The notes beneath the pieces were generated by a model, which saw nothing but the letters and a program-made list of their open reading frames with translations, was not told the origin of the DNA and made no database searches. From CADEDH01 sp039029735 (lineage in GTDB: Bacteria > Actinomycetota > Acidimicrobiia > Acidimicrobiales > SZUA-35): a DNA stretch of 64,000 nt. Shown here piece after piece: positions 51,446 through 60,979 of this stretch (positions are counted from its first letter, which is position 1; each line of letters starts with the position of its first letter). The stretch covers positions 62,001 to 126,000 of the forward strand of contig JBCCFL010000006.1 in the NCBI GenBank assembly GCA_039029735.1, in the 5' to 3' direction. The position numbers and the translations under genes were made by a program.

Positions 51446-52018
51446 ATGAGGTTCGCGCTCGCATCGCTCAGCCTGCTGCTCGCCGTTCTGTTGGTGATGG
51501 TGGCGTCGTTCGCCGTCGAGCAACGACATGACCAACTGGTCGGCGAGGCCGGGATCGCGCTGAGCCGGGTGGAGAGCGAGATCGAGCGGGTGGTACCGCC
51601 ACCGCCCCCAGCCCCGGATTGTGTTGTGGTGCGTTTCGCCTCGCCTCGGTTCGACACCAACTCCAGCGCGGTTTCGCCCGATGAGTGGGCGGCGGTCACC
51701 GTCACGGCTGCGGCCGTGCTGTTGGCGCCGTGCGTGATCGATCCCATCGGTGAGCGTTGCGCACCGATGCGGGTCGTCGTCGACGTGGACGGTCACGCTG
51801 ACGAACGGATCCGGGTCGCCGAGGGAGGCAATCTCACCCTGTCGGTGGATCGGGCCGCCGCCGTGGTGGTGGCGCTTGACGCCGCAGGCCTACGCACGGG
51901 CCGCATCACGGGATGGGGTTCAGTGCGCCCCGCGCAGGGCCCTGTTCCCGACACCAGGTCGCCAGAACAGCGGTGGTCGGCCGATCGCCGGGTCGATCTC
52001 ACCCTCCGCTGCCCCTGA
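51446..52018 (+). CDS. Exported OmpA-like domain protein
   Basis: A 190-residue protein with an N-terminal signal or anchor helix (LASLSLLLAVLLVMVASFAV) and a short helical stretch, then a Pro-rich hinge (VVPPPPPAPD). The rest resembles an OmpA fold: VVVRFASPRFDTNSSAVSPD as the first strand, VVVDVDGHADERIR in place of the usual GHTD, then LSVDRAAAVVVALDAAGLRT and VRPAQGP near the C-terminus. The Gly-His-Ala-Asp replaces GHTD. Peptidoglycan binding is plausible. A 231-base gap before it holds no gene I could support. Confidence 0.65.
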   Translation: MRFALASLSLLLAVLLVMVASFAVEQRHDQLVGEAGIALSRVESEIERVVPPPPPAPDCVVVRFASPRFDTNSSAVSPDEWAAVTVTAAAVLLAPCVIDPIGERCAPMRVVVDVDGHADERIRVAEGGNLTLSVDRAAAVVVALDAAGLRTGRITGWGSVRPAQGPVPDTRSPEQRWSADRRVDLTLRCP

Positions 52019-52079
52019 CAGGCGCTGGGGCCGGGCGACGGCCGCAAAGCCGGGGTGCAGCTGCGGCGCAGCTGACCAG

Positions 52080-52163
<84 letters not shown>

Positions 52164-52327
52164 GAGTGGTGCTCAGCGATGGTAGCGGCATCACTCCATG
52201 GCGGCACCGTGATTCCTGGGGGTCAACGGCCGCGGCGAGCGCATCACTTCGGTCGTTCGTGGCATGCTGGGAGGATCCCTACCCTGGTGGTAACGGGCGG
52301 GCGTTTCAGGAGCGCAGAGAGGGCGCA

Positions 52328-52990
52328 GTGGTTCTACGCAACTTCGAGGATCGGCTGGAGAGGCTGGTGGAGGGCATGTTCGCGCGCGCCTTCCGCAGCG
52401 GCCTGCAGCCGGTCGAGCTCGGACGGCGTCTGATCCGCGAGATGGACGCCAGCCGCCAGCTCGACGTTCGAGGCCGCACGCTCGCCCCGAATCGCTTCGT
52501 GATCCGGGTGAGCCCGGATGACGCCCAGCGGTTCGCATCGGTGCAGCAGTCGCTGATCCAGGAACTCCAGGCCACGGTGCGTGAGCACGCCTCGGAGGAG
52601 GGCCTCACCTTCCTCGGCCGGGTGTCGGTCGAGTTGTCGGAGGATCCCAATCTCAAGGTTGGCCTCTTCCGGGTTCATCCCTCCTACGACGAGCGGGTTG
52701 GCCACAACGAACAGAACGCCTGGCTCGAAGGGCCCGACGGCTACCGCCACCCGCTCAAGGCCGAGATATCTACGATCGGTCGTTTGTCCGACTCCGACAT
52801 CGTTATCAACGATCAGAACGTCTCTCGTCGTCACGCTGAGCTGCACGCACTGGGTGACACCTACGAGCTCGTCGACCTCGGGTCGACCAACGGCAGCAAG
52901 GTGAACGGCCAGCGGGTCAACCGCCAACCGCTCAACGACGGAGACCAGGTGACCTTCGGTGCGCTCACGCTGCGCTTTCGTCGGCTGTAG
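52328..52990 (+). CDS. fhaA: FhaA, FHA-domain regulator of wall synthesis
   Basis: A 220-residue protein with an N-terminal DUF3662 domain (VLRNFEDRLERLVEGMFARA, then GLQPVELGRRLIREMD) and a C-terminal FHA domain (STIGRLSDSDIVINDQNVSR, RHAEL, LVDLGSTNGSKVNGQRV), whose Arg, Ser and Asn bind phosphothreonine. In mycobacteria FhaA binds phosphorylated MviN and PknB targets and controls peptidoglycan assembly. It is shorter than the mycobacterial protein because the long Gly/Gln/Pro linker is missing. The GTG at 52328 follows GAGAGGG. It heads the division/wall operon. Confidence 0.92.
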   Translation: MVLRNFEDRLERLVEGMFARAFRSGLQPVELGRRLIREMDASRQLDVRGRTLAPNRFVIRVSPDDAQRFASVQQSLIQELQATVREHASEEGLTFLGRVSVELSEDPNLKVGLFRVHPSYDERVGHNEQNAWLEGPDGYRHPLKAEISTIGRLSDSDIVINDQNVSRRHAELHALGDTYELVDLGSTNGSKVNGQRVNRQPLNDGDQVTFGALTLRFRRL

Positions 52991-53034
52991 TTCGTTGTCC
53001 CCCCAAGGCAGGTTCTTCGGTAACCTGCGACTTG

Positions 53035-53532
53035 GTGACCGACGCCCTGCTGACCCTCCTGCGCCTCTGCCTGCTCGGGCTGCTCTACCTGTTCTTCTTC
53101 AGGGTTCTGCAGGCCACGTGGGCGGGATCGCGCCCGGCCCCGGCCCCCACAGCCGCGCCAGCCGTTCCCCAGAACCGAGCCAGCGCCCCTGCAGCGCCCA
53201 AACGGGGCGGTCGTCGCCAGCGGGCCGAAGCGGCCGCTCCCTCGGGACCGATGCGTCTGTTCGTGCTGGAGCCACCCCAGCTCGCTGGCCGGGAGTACGT
53301 CGTGAACGGTGAACTCACGATCGGTCGTGCGGCGAGCTGCCACATCACCCTCGACGACACCTACATCTCGCAGCTGCACACCCGGGTCAGCCCGGATCCG
53401 GCCGGGGTGGCCGTGGAAGACCTCGGCTCGACCAACGGCACCTACCTCAACCGCCAGCGTGTCACCTCGAAGGTGATTGGTTCGAAGGGCGATCGGATTC
53501 AGCTCGGATCGATCGTGCTGGAGCTCCGATGA
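53035..53532 (+). CDS. fhaB: FhaB/FipA, membrane FHA-domain protein
   Basis: A 165-residue protein with one N-terminal TM helix (TLLRLCLLGLLYLFFFRVLQ), an Ala/Pro-rich linker and an FHA domain (GELTIGRAASCHITLDDTYI, then SQLHTRVS, EDLGSTNGTYLNRQRVT). In mycobacteria it recruits FtsZ/FtsQ-linked partners and is a PknA/PknB effector. Start is GTG at 53035 (a TTG at 53032 is adjacent and equally possible). Its stop overlaps the phosphatase ATG by four bases, so both are coupled. Confidence 0.92.
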   Translation: MTDALLTLLRLCLLGLLYLFFFRVLQATWAGSRPAPAPTAAPAVPQNRASAPAAPKRGGRRQRAEAAAPSGPMRLFVLEPPQLAGREYVVNGELTIGRAASCHITLDDTYISQLHTRVSPDPAGVAVEDLGSTNGTYLNRQRVTSKVIGSKGDRIQLGSIVLELR

Positions 53533-54965
53533 TGATGCAGCTCAGCGGTGCCACCGCATCTCACGTTGGCAACGTGCGCGAGTCCAACCAGGACCGTGCC
53601 CACTTCGGTGGCTACGTTGCCGCAGTGGCCGACGGCATGGGGGGGCACCAGGGCGGCGAGATGGCTGCCACGATCGCCATCTCCGAGTTCAGCACCGTTG
53701 CCGACCCGCTCGTGCCGGGCGGCCTCGTCGAGATCGTCGAAGACGCCAACCGCGCCGTGTTCGAGCGGGCCGCCGACCCGGAGCTGCGAGGCATGGGCAC
53801 CACGCTGGTGGCGCTCACCCTCCGCCCGAGCGAAGAGAAGGTCAGCGTCGTGAACGTCGGCGACAGCCGGGCGTACCACCTCCGGGGCGACCAGTTCAAG
53901 CAGCTCACCCTCGACCACAGCCTCGTGGAGGACCTGGTGCGGGGCGGGCGGCTCACGCCCGACCAGGCGGCCAACCACCCGCAGCGCAACATCTTGACGC
54001 GCGCCCTCGGTATTGCCTCTGTGGTCGAGGTCGACCGGTTCCTGCTGAACACCCAGGTGGGTGACCGTTTCCTGTTGTGCAGCGACGGTCTGTTCAACGA
54101 GGTGAGTCACGAGGAGATCATCCGCCTCCTGAAGGAGTACGAGCATCCCGGTGAGGCGGCGAACGCCCTCGTGGAGGCCGCGCTCGAGGGCCCGGCCCGC
54201 GACAACGTGACCGTCGCGGTGGTCGACGTGGTTCCCGACGGCGAAGGGGGCGACCTGACGATCGGCCCCAAGCCGACGATGGAGATCCCCGTGGTGGGCA
54301 ACGGCGGCTCGTCCCGCCCTACCCCCACCGCTGAGGCCCAAACGCTCGGGATCGGCCCGATGGGCGGCGTTGGTCTCGTCGAGCTCGACAATCCGTCCGA
54401 TGCGATGGCCGGCGGGGTGCCGGGCGGCGTCCAGCACCCAATCACCGACGTGGTGCCGGCCATCACGATCGAGGAGGAGCCTGCGGTCATCCCCGACGTT
54501 GATGTCGACGACGACATGGCCCCGCGTCGTCGTCGCCGGCGTCGTCGCCTTCCGATGATCGCTGCGTCCGTCGCCTTGCTGGCCCTGCTCGCGCTCGGCG
54601 GCTACCTCGGTGCAACGTGGTATGCCCGCCAGACGTGGTTCGTCGACAACGTCGACGGTCAGCTCGCCGTCTTCAACGGCCGGCCCGGCGGGTTCTTGTG
54701 GCTGTCTCCCTCAGAGGAGATGCCGCTCGAGATCGAGGCCGACCAGCTCACCACCGAGGCCATCACCGAGCTGGAGGAGCGTCCCACGTTCAACTCCCAG
54801 GCGGAGGCCGAGGTGTTCGCTCAGGGCCTGGAACAGCAGGTGCAGGTGGACGTCGGAGATCTGCCCGACGCGCCGGACGTGACATCGACCACGGCGATCT
54901 CAGCCACCACCAACGTGGCCCCCGACATCGAGGACGACACCACCACCACGACCGCCGGGGGCTGA
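53529..54965 (+). CDS. pstP: PP2C-type Ser/Thr phosphatase, PstP family
   Basis: A 478-residue membrane phosphatase that reverses PknB phosphorylation. The cytoplasmic PP2C domain (residues ~1-240) has the metal-binding RESNQDRAHFGGYVAAVAD, GMGGHQGGEMA, DSRAYHLR and CSDGLFNEVSHEE, then DNVTVAVV. Residues ~240-340 form a linker with acidic stretches and a basic RRRRRRRR-type run, then one TM helix (IAASVALLALLALGGYLGAT) and an extracellular tail of ~100 residues ending in a Thr-rich TTTTTAGG. The stop is followed by two bases, then the rodA start. Name by synteny and architecture. Confidence 0.93.
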   Translation: MMMQLSGATASHVGNVRESNQDRAHFGGYVAAVADGMGGHQGGEMAATIAISEFSTVADPLVPGGLVEIVEDANRAVFERAADPELRGMGTTLVALTLRPSEEKVSVVNVGDSRAYHLRGDQFKQLTLDHSLVEDLVRGGRLTPDQAANHPQRNILTRALGIASVVEVDRFLLNTQVGDRFLLCSDGLFNEVSHEEIIRLLKEYEHPGEAANALVEAALEGPARDNVTVAVVDVVPDGEGGDLTIGPKPTMEIPVVGNGGSSRPTPTAEAQTLGIGPMGGVGLVELDNPSDAMAGGVPGGVQHPITDVVPAITIEEEPAVIPDVDVDDDMAPRRRRRRRRLPMIAASVALLALLALGGYLGATWYARQTWFVDNVDGQLAVFNGRPGGFLWLSPSEEMPLEIEADQLTTEAITELEERPTFNSQAEAEVFAQGLEQQVQVDVGDLPDAPDVTSTTAISATTNVAPDIEDDTTTTTAGG

Positions 54966-54968
54966 CCG

Positions 54969-56282
54969 ATGCGGGCCCGCAACCTCGAACTCGGCCTGCT
55001 CGTGTTCAGCACGATCATCGTGGTGATGGCCTACATCGGCTACGCCGCCCGCACCTCGCAGCTCACCTCCGAGCTTCGGGCCGACGTGGGCGGTTTCTTC
55101 GCCATCGTGCTGCTGCTCCTGCTGGGTGCCCACGTGGTGATCCGTTACGCCGCCCCCAACGCAGACGGCCTGTTGCTGCCGCTGGCCGCGCTGTTGAACG
55201 GGCTCGGCTACGTGGTGATCCTGCGGCTCGACCCCGATCTTGCTGACAGCCAGGTGGCGTGGACGTTCATCGGAATCGGCGCGTTCGCCGCCACGTTGCT
55301 GTTGTTCCGTGATCTGTCGTGGGTGGCGAACTACCGCTACTCGCTGGCCCTCCTGGGCGTGATCCTCCTGATGCTCCCCCTCGTGCCAGGTCTGGGCGTC
55401 AACATCAACGGTGCCCGAATCTGGCTCCGGGTCGGCCCGTTCTCGATCCAGCCAGGCGAGTTCGCCAAGGTGGTGCTGGCGGCGTTCCTCGCCGGCTACC
55501 TGGTGGACAAGAAGGAACTGCTCGCGATCAGCAATCGGCGGGTCGGTCCGCTCAACATCCCCGATCTCAAGCACTTCGGCCCGATGCTCCTCGCGTGGGG
55601 CGTGGCCCTGATGGTGATGGTGCTCCAGCGCGACCTCGGGTCATCGCTGCTGTTCTTCACCCTGTTCATCGTGATGATCTACGTGGCCACCGGCCGTACC
55701 GCCTACGTGGTCACGGGCGGGGTGCTGTTCGTGATCGGGGCCCTCGTCTCATGGCAGCTGTTCTCCCACGTGCAGCGACGGGTCGACATCTGGATCGATC
55801 CCTACGAGGACCCGAAGGGGGCTGGCTTCCAGATCGTGGAGTCGGCGTTCGCCCTCGCCGACGGCGGCATCACGGGCACCGGCCTCGGGGGCGGGCTCCC
55901 GAACAAGATCCCCTTCGCCCCGACCGACATGATCTTCGCCGCCATCGGTGAGGAACTCGGCCTCCTCGGGGCCACCGGTGTGCTGGCGGCATTCATGTTC
56001 TTCGTCAGCTCCGGGTTCCGGGTGGCTGCCACGGCCCCCCGCCCGTTCGAGAAGCTGTTCGCCGCCGGCCTCACGGCTCTGCTCGGGTTCCAGGCCTTCA
56101 TCATCATCGGTGGCGTGCTGCGGGTGCTGCCGCTCACCGGTGTGACGCTCCCGTATGTGTCCTACGGCGGGTCGTCGCTGATCTCGAACTACATCGTCTT
56201 GGCGATCCTGATCCGGATCTCCGACTCGACTCCGGCCGTACCGTCGAGCGACGCTCACGTCACGGTGAAGGCGGCGGCGTGA
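54969..56282 (+). CDS. rodA: SEDS-family glycosyltransferase RodA/FtsW
   Basis: A 437-residue integral membrane peptidoglycan polymerase of the SEDS family with about ten helices. Family signatures are VPGLGVNINGARIWLRVGPF, SIQPGEFAKVVLAAFLAGYL, MVLQRDLGSSLLFFTLF, LADGGITGTGLGGGLPNKIP and TDMIFAAIGEELGLLGATGV, with LTGVTLPYVSYGGSSLISNY at the C-terminus. It works with the adjacent class B penicillin-binding protein in elongation. The stop overlaps the pbpA start by four bases. Confidence 0.95.
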   Translation: MRARNLELGLLVFSTIIVVMAYIGYAARTSQLTSELRADVGGFFAIVLLLLLGAHVVIRYAAPNADGLLLPLAALLNGLGYVVILRLDPDLADSQVAWTFIGIGAFAATLLLFRDLSWVANYRYSLALLGVILLMLPLVPGLGVNINGARIWLRVGPFSIQPGEFAKVVLAAFLAGYLVDKKELLAISNRRVGPLNIPDLKHFGPMLLAWGVALMVMVLQRDLGSSLLFFTLFIVMIYVATGRTAYVVTGGVLFVIGALVSWQLFSHVQRRVDIWIDPYEDPKGAGFQIVESAFALADGGITGTGLGGGLPNKIPFAPTDMIFAAIGEELGLLGATGVLAAFMFFVSSGFRVAATAPRPFEKLFAAGLTALLGFQAFIIIGGVLRVLPLTGVTLPYVSYGGSSLISNYIVLAILIRISDSTPAVPSSDAHVTVKAAA

Positions 56283-57805
56283 ACAACCACCTCCGACACG
56301 TGATGGTGGCGCTGCTCGGCTGCTTCGTGCTGCTGTTTCTCCAGCTCAACAGGGTGCAGGTGTTCCAGGCCGAGGCGCTGCGGGAGAACCCGGCGAACAC
56401 CCGAACCCTCCAGCAGGACTTCGACCAGCAACGGGGCGTAATCCGCACCAGCGACGGTGTGGTGGTGGCACTGTCGGAGCAGGCAGCCCCCGGCGGCCCC
56501 TTCAACTTCCAGCGCACCTACCCCCACGGTGACCTCTACGCCCACAGTGTTGGCTTCATTGCCTTCACCGTTGGTGGTCAGGGCGTGGAGCGGGCCTACA
56601 ACGACGAGATCCTCGGGCGGACGGCCGAGCAGCAGCTCGCTGATCTCGCCAGCATCCTCGACCCCGATTCGTCCCAGGCGGGCGCCCTCACCCTCACCAT
56701 CGATCATGAGCTCCAGCAGGTGGCCAAGGCCCAGCTGGGGGAGCGAGAAGGGTCGGTCGTGGCGATCGATCCCCGTACCGGCGCCATCCGGGCCTTGTGG
56801 AGCTACCCGTCGTTCGACCCGAACCTCGTGGCGAACAACGACAGCGGTACCGCCAACGCGGCCTACGTCGATCTGTTGGAGGCCGAGGGCAACCCACTCC
56901 GGGCCCGGGCCTATCGCGACATCGAGTTCCCGGGCTCCACGTTCAAGGTGGTCACTGCCGGTGCGGCGCTGGAGACCGGGGCCGCCACCCTCACCGAGCC
57001 GGTGTTCGAGGCCACCACCGAGTACACGGCCCCCCTCACCAGCCGGCCGATCACGAACTTCGGTGGGCGGGCCTGTGGTGGTGATCTGGTGGAGATCCTG
57101 GTCCAGTCCTGCAACGCCCCCTTCGCCGAACTGGCGGCAGAGGTGATGGGGCCGTTCGTCCTCACTCGGCAGGCAGTCGACGGTGCCGGATTCAACACCG
57201 AGCTGCCGCTCGACATCCCCGGCAGCGTGCCCAGCGTGTTCCCCGACGACTACGGGGCGCTCGTTCAGAACCCGTCCGACGCCATCCCCGCCGGCGTCTA
57301 CGAGAACACCCCCCTCCTGGCCCAGACGGCGATTGGTCAGAACGAGGTGCAGGCGTCGCCGCTGCACATGGCCCTGATCATCTCGGGTATCGCCAATGAC
57401 GGCCTGATCCCCACCCCCCATGTGGTGGCCGAGGTGGCCGACGCCAACGGACGGGTGGTCGACGAGATCAGCCCCGGTGGGTGGCGCCGTTCGATGGAGG
57501 TTGGCAATGCCGAGATCCTCCAGGAAGCACTGATCCAGGCCGGGTTGCGGGGTACCGGCACCAACGCCGCCGTGGATGGCCTGGTGGTGGGGGTCAAGAC
57601 CGGTACTGCCCAGCTGGGAACCGATCCTCCGGCTTCGAATGCCTGGATCATCGGCTTCGCCGGCCGCGAGCAGGGCAACTACGAGCTGGCGGTGGCCGTG
57701 CTGGTCGAAGGAAGTGCAGGTAACGGCGATCAGACCGGTGGAGCGGTTGCTGGCCCCATCGCTCGGGAGATTTTCTCTACCTGGTTTGCCAACGAAACCG
57801 GATAG
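56279..57805 (+). CDS. pbpA: Penicillin-binding protein PbpA (class B transpeptidase)
   Basis: A 508-residue class B PBP. One N-terminal TM helix (VMVALLGCFVLLFLQLNRVQ), an N-terminal dimerisation/pedestal domain, and a transpeptidase domain with the three active-site motifs: SxxK in FPGSTFKVVTAG, SxN in ILVQSCNAPFAELA, and KTG in VVGVKTGTAQLG. It cross-links stem peptides and is the beta-lactam target. Coupled to the upstream rodA by ATGA and to pknB with a 51-base gap, matching the actinobacterial order. Confidence 0.95.
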   Translation: MNNHLRHVMVALLGCFVLLFLQLNRVQVFQAEALRENPANTRTLQQDFDQQRGVIRTSDGVVVALSEQAAPGGPFNFQRTYPHGDLYAHSVGFIAFTVGGQGVERAYNDEILGRTAEQQLADLASILDPDSSQAGALTLTIDHELQQVAKAQLGEREGSVVAIDPRTGAIRALWSYPSFDPNLVANNDSGTANAAYVDLLEAEGNPLRARAYRDIEFPGSTFKVVTAGAALETGAATLTEPVFEATTEYTAPLTSRPITNFGGRACGGDLVEILVQSCNAPFAELAAEVMGPFVLTRQAVDGAGFNTELPLDIPGSVPSVFPDDYGALVQNPSDAIPAGVYENTPLLAQTAIGQNEVQASPLHMALIISGIANDGLIPTPHVVAEVADANGRVVDEISPGGWRRSMEVGNAEILQEALIQAGLRGTGTNAAVDGLVVGVKTGTAQLGTDPPASNAWIIGFAGREQGNYELAVAVLVEGSAGNGDQTGGAVAGPIAREIFSTWFANETG

Positions 57806-57856
57806 AGGCCGTCGCGGCGACGCGCCAGCCGTTCGGCTGAGTAGCATTCATGTGTT

Positions 57857-59971
57857 GTGACTGACGCCTCCACAGCCAGGCCGGTGCTCAGCGGGCGCTA
57901 CGAGCTGCACCGACGTATTGCACGCGGCGGAATGGCCGATGTGTTCCTGGCGCGCGACCAGTTGCTGGATCGCCCGGTGGCCGTGAAGGTGTTGTTTCCC
58001 CAGTACGCGGCCGAGCCGTCGTTCGTGGCCCGCTTTCGCCGTGAGGCTCAGGCGGCCGCCAACCTGAACCACCCGTCGGTCGTGGCCGTGTACGACTGGG
58101 GCGCCCACGAGGACACGTACTTCATCGTGATGGAGTACGTCGAAGGTCGCAGCCTGGCCGACGTGCTCGCTGCGGAGGGCCACCTGTACCCCGACCGGGC
58201 CGCTGAGATCGCCACCGACGTGGCCGCGGCCCTGGGGTTCGCCCACCGCAACGGCACCGTCCACCGCGACGTGAAGCCGGGCAACATCATGATCACGCCG
58301 AACGGCCAGGTGAAGGTGACCGACTTCGGTATCGCCCGGGCCTTCGGCGGCGACGAGGACGAGCTCACCCAGACCGGTTCGGTGATGGGTACGGCGAGCT
58401 ACTTCTCGCCCGAGCAGGCCCAGGGCAAGCAGGTCGACCCTCGCAGTGACCTCTACTCGCTCGGCGTGGTGCTGTTCGAGATGGTCACCGGTGAGCCGCC
58501 GTTCAACGGCTCCTCGCCCGTGTCGATCGCCTACAAGCACGTGCAGGAGATGCCTCCGCGGGTCAGTGCGCTGAACCCGTCGGTGCCGCCGCCGCTCGAA
58601 GCCATCATCACCCGCCTTCTGGCCAAGAACCCCGACGATCGATACCCGGCCGCCGAGGACGTGCGGGCCGATCTCCGACGGTTCCGTGAGGGCCAGCCGC
58701 TCGTTGGCGTTGCCCCTCCCGTGGCCCGCACCGAGGTTGCCCCGATGCAGGCGCAGCACACGAACGTGATGCCACAGCCGGATGCCCACATGCCGGTGCA
58801 TCCTCAGCAGCCTGGCATGGTGCCCAACAACGGGTACCGGCCCGCCGACAGCGGGTCGTCCCGGGCCATTATCGACACCACCAGGGCGATTCCGGCGTCG
58901 GCAGCGGTGCGCCAGGTGGAGCCTGTCGAGGAGTACTACGACCCACCGAGCCGCACCGGCGTATTCGTCATCATGCTCGCGGGTCTGCTGTTGCTGATGG
59001 TGGGTCTGGTGTTCGTTGTCACCCGCGCCATCGCCCCGGAGGAGCAGGCTGTCGAGGTCGAACAGGTCGAGGTGCTGCGGGTGGTGGGCGAGAGTGTCCG
59101 CACCGCCGAGAACAACCTCCGCAACGCCGGCTTCGAGGTGATCACCGAGTTCGGCCCCAGCGAGGAGTTCGAGCCCGGCGTGGTGTTCGAGCAGGATCCT
59201 GAGGGCGGCACGATGGTCGACCCCGATGCGATCGTCACCATTCGGGTCGTCGAGTCCGAGTCGATGGTGCAGGTGCCCCAGGTGGTTGGTCTCACGAAGG
59301 ACGAAGCCACCGCAGCCCTCTCGCTGGCTGGCCTCACCGCCGGCATCGAACTCGAAGAGAGTGATGTGGTTCCGGTCGATGTCGTGATCGCCCAGTCGCT
59401 CGAACCGAACCAGGACGTCAACTCCGGCACCGAGATCACCCTCACGGTGTCGAGCGGTCCGGCTCAGGCCGAGATCCCGAATCTGGCTGGCGTCGATGTG
59501 AATCAGGCCCTCATCGATCTGGTTGCCATCGGCTTCGCCCAGGGCAACGTGCAGATCATCCCCGAGGGCAACCCTGATGTTCCCGCCGGCGCGGTGATCC
59601 GCACCGAGCCGCCGGCAGGGAGCCAGGTGGACGTGTCGTCCCAGATCCGGCTGTTCCAGTCAACGGGCGCCAATCAGGAGGGCATTCCTTCGGTGGTGAA
59701 CCTGGCGCAGGCGGCAGCTGAGTTGCAGCTCGTGGAGAAGGGCTTCACGCCGGTTCCTCAGTTCATCGATGTGGAGAACGGCAGCCCTCAGGCCGGCAAT
59801 GTGATCTCGCAGCAGCCCGAAGCGGGCACTGTCGCCGAGACTGGCACCCAGGTGGTCATCTTCATCGGTCGGGAGCTCGAGCCGAACGAGACCACCACCA
59901 CGTCGACCACCTCCACCACAACGACGACGACCACGACGACCACCACCACCGAGCCTCCCGAGGAAGAGTAG
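57857..59971 (+). CDS. pknB: PASTA-domain Ser/Thr protein kinase PknB
   Basis: A 704-residue receptor-type kinase. Kinase domain (residues ~10-280): GRYELHRRIARGGMADVFLA (P-loop), VAVKVLFPQY (catalytic Lys), HRDVKPGNIMI, DFGIARAFGGDED and YSLGVVLFEMVTGEPP. A juxtamembrane linker with Pro and Gln leads to one TM helix (FVIMLAGLLLLMVGLVFVVT, near residue 370) and four extracellular PASTA repeats that bind peptidoglycan fragments or lipid II, for example VPQVVGLTKDEATAALSLAG and IPNLAGVDVNQALIDLVAIG. A Thr-rich tail (residues ~675-704) ends the protein. Start GTG at 57857. It controls wall growth by phosphorylating FHA-binding partners. Confidence 0.96.
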   Translation: MTDASTARPVLSGRYELHRRIARGGMADVFLARDQLLDRPVAVKVLFPQYAAEPSFVARFRREAQAAANLNHPSVVAVYDWGAHEDTYFIVMEYVEGRSLADVLAAEGHLYPDRAAEIATDVAAALGFAHRNGTVHRDVKPGNIMITPNGQVKVTDFGIARAFGGDEDELTQTGSVMGTASYFSPEQAQGKQVDPRSDLYSLGVVLFEMVTGEPPFNGSSPVSIAYKHVQEMPPRVSALNPSVPPPLEAIITRLLAKNPDDRYPAAEDVRADLRRFREGQPLVGVAPPVARTEVAPMQAQHTNVMPQPDAHMPVHPQQPGMVPNNGYRPADSGSSRAIIDTTRAIPASAAVRQVEPVEEYYDPPSRTGVFVIMLAGLLLLMVGLVFVVTRAIAPEEQAVEVEQVEVLRVVGESVRTAENNLRNAGFEVITEFGPSEEFEPGVVFEQDPEGGTMVDPDAIVTIRVVESESMVQVPQVVGLTKDEATAALSLAGLTAGIELEESDVVPVDVVIAQSLEPNQDVNSGTEITLTVSSGPAQAEIPNLAGVDVNQALIDLVAIGFAQGNVQIIPEGNPDVPAGAVIRTEPPAGSQVDVSSQIRLFQSTGANQEGIPSVVNLAQAAAELQLVEKGFTPVPQFIDVENGSPQAGNVISQQPEAGTVAETGTQVVIFIGRELEPNETTTTSTTSTTTTTTTTTTTTEPPEEE

Positions 59972-60010
59972 GGGTGCCGCCATCCGTGGGGTGGCGAGAG
60001 CGGGCAGCGC

Positions 60011-60598
60011 TCAGACGGTGCTCGCGGTGCGGGCGAGGAAGTTCGAGAGCAGGTCTCGGCCCGCCACGGTGAGGATCGACTCCGGGTGGAACTGCACACC
60101 CTCCACGTCGAGTTCGCGATGGCGGATCCCCATGATCAGGCCGGTCGAGGTTTCGGCCGTGACCGCCAGCTCGTCCGGCAACGTGGTGCGATCCACGATG
60201 AGCGAGTGATACCGCGTGGCTTCCAGGGGCTGAGGGAGCCCGGCGAACACGCCCTCGTCGTGATGCTGGATGACCGACGTCTTCCCATGCATGAGCTCCG
60301 GAGCCCGGATCACGTCTCCGCCGTAGAGCTGACCGATGCACTGATGGCCGAGGCAGACGCCGAACACGGGAAGCCGGCCCGCGAAGTGGGCGATTGCCTC
60401 GAGCGAACGGCCGGCGTCGTCGGGGGTGCCTGGCCCGGGTGACACCAGCACGCCGTCGGGACGCGTGGCCGCCAGTTCGTCGACGGTCATCGCGTCGTTG
60501 CGCACCACGATCGGCTCGGCCCCCAGTTCACCCAGATACTGAACGAGGATGTAGACGAACGAGTCGTAGTTGTCGATGACGAGGATCCGGCCACTCAC
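60011..60598 (-). CDS. trpG: Anthranilate/aminodeoxychorismate synthase glutamine amidotransferase
   Basis: A 195-residue class I glutamine amidotransferase that feeds ammonia to anthranilate or p-aminobenzoate synthase. RILVIDNYDSFVYILVQYLG begins the domain; the oxyanion turn is SPGPGTP; the nucleophile is VFGVCLGHQCIGQLYGG; the His and Glu of the triad are VEGVQFHPESILT. The TrpG/PabA branch shows through ATRYHSLIVDRTTLP. A trpE or pabB partner is not in the window, so the TrpG/PabA choice rests on its conserved position beside pknB. GTG at 60598 was preferred; an ATG at 60625 adds nine residues. Confidence 0.92.
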   Translation of the reverse strand: MSGRILVIDNYDSFVYILVQYLGELGAEPIVVRNDAMTVDELAATRPDGVLVSPGPGTPDDAGRSLEAIAHFAGRLPVFGVCLGHQCIGQLYGGDVIRAPELMHGKTSVIQHHDEGVFAGLPQPLEATRYHSLIVDRTTLPDELAVTAETSTGLIMGIRHRELDVEGVQFHPESILTVAGRDLLSNFLARTASTV

Positions 60599-60700
60599 CG
60601 CGCTGAGGGTACTCCTGGGAGCCATGCGCTGCGGCGGAGTTCCCGGCCGCTCGTTCTGGCTGCACTGTGCGCCACGACCGCGGATCGGTATCGTGGTGCC

Positions 60701-60970
60701 GTGGCACGACAGAACAAGTCCGGGACGGGACGGACCACGCCGAAGGGCGACGAGCAGGCCAGGACAGTGAGCCGGGAGCCGATGAAGGTCGGCGGGCGCT
60801 TCGATGCGGTCATTCCCGTGCTGATGCTCGCGTTCCTCGGCTTGGGTACCGGGCTCATCATGGCCAACTACCTGGTGCGCGACTTCCTCGGGATGCCGTC
60901 GAACTGGTATCTGCTCGGGGGTCTGGGGTTGATCCTCGCCGGCATCGTCACCGCCACGCAGTGGCGCTGA
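60701..60970 (+). CDS. crgA: Cell division protein CrgA
   Basis: An 89-residue protein with a basic, charged N-terminal half and two TM helices (AVIPVLMLAFLGLGTGLIMA and YLLGGLGLILAGIVTATQW), the plan of CrgA, which coordinates FtsZ ring and septal wall assembly and links to FtsI/CwsA in mycobacteria. The internal NYLVRDFLGMPSNWYLLG segment between the helices is family-typical. Divergent from trpG with a 100-base gap. Start is GTG at 60701. Confidence 0.92.
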   Translation: MARQNKSGTGRTTPKGDEQARTVSREPMKVGGRFDAVIPVLMLAFLGLGTGLIMANYLVRDFLGMPSNWYLLGGLGLILAGIVTATQWR

Positions 60971-60979
60971 GTGGCCCAC

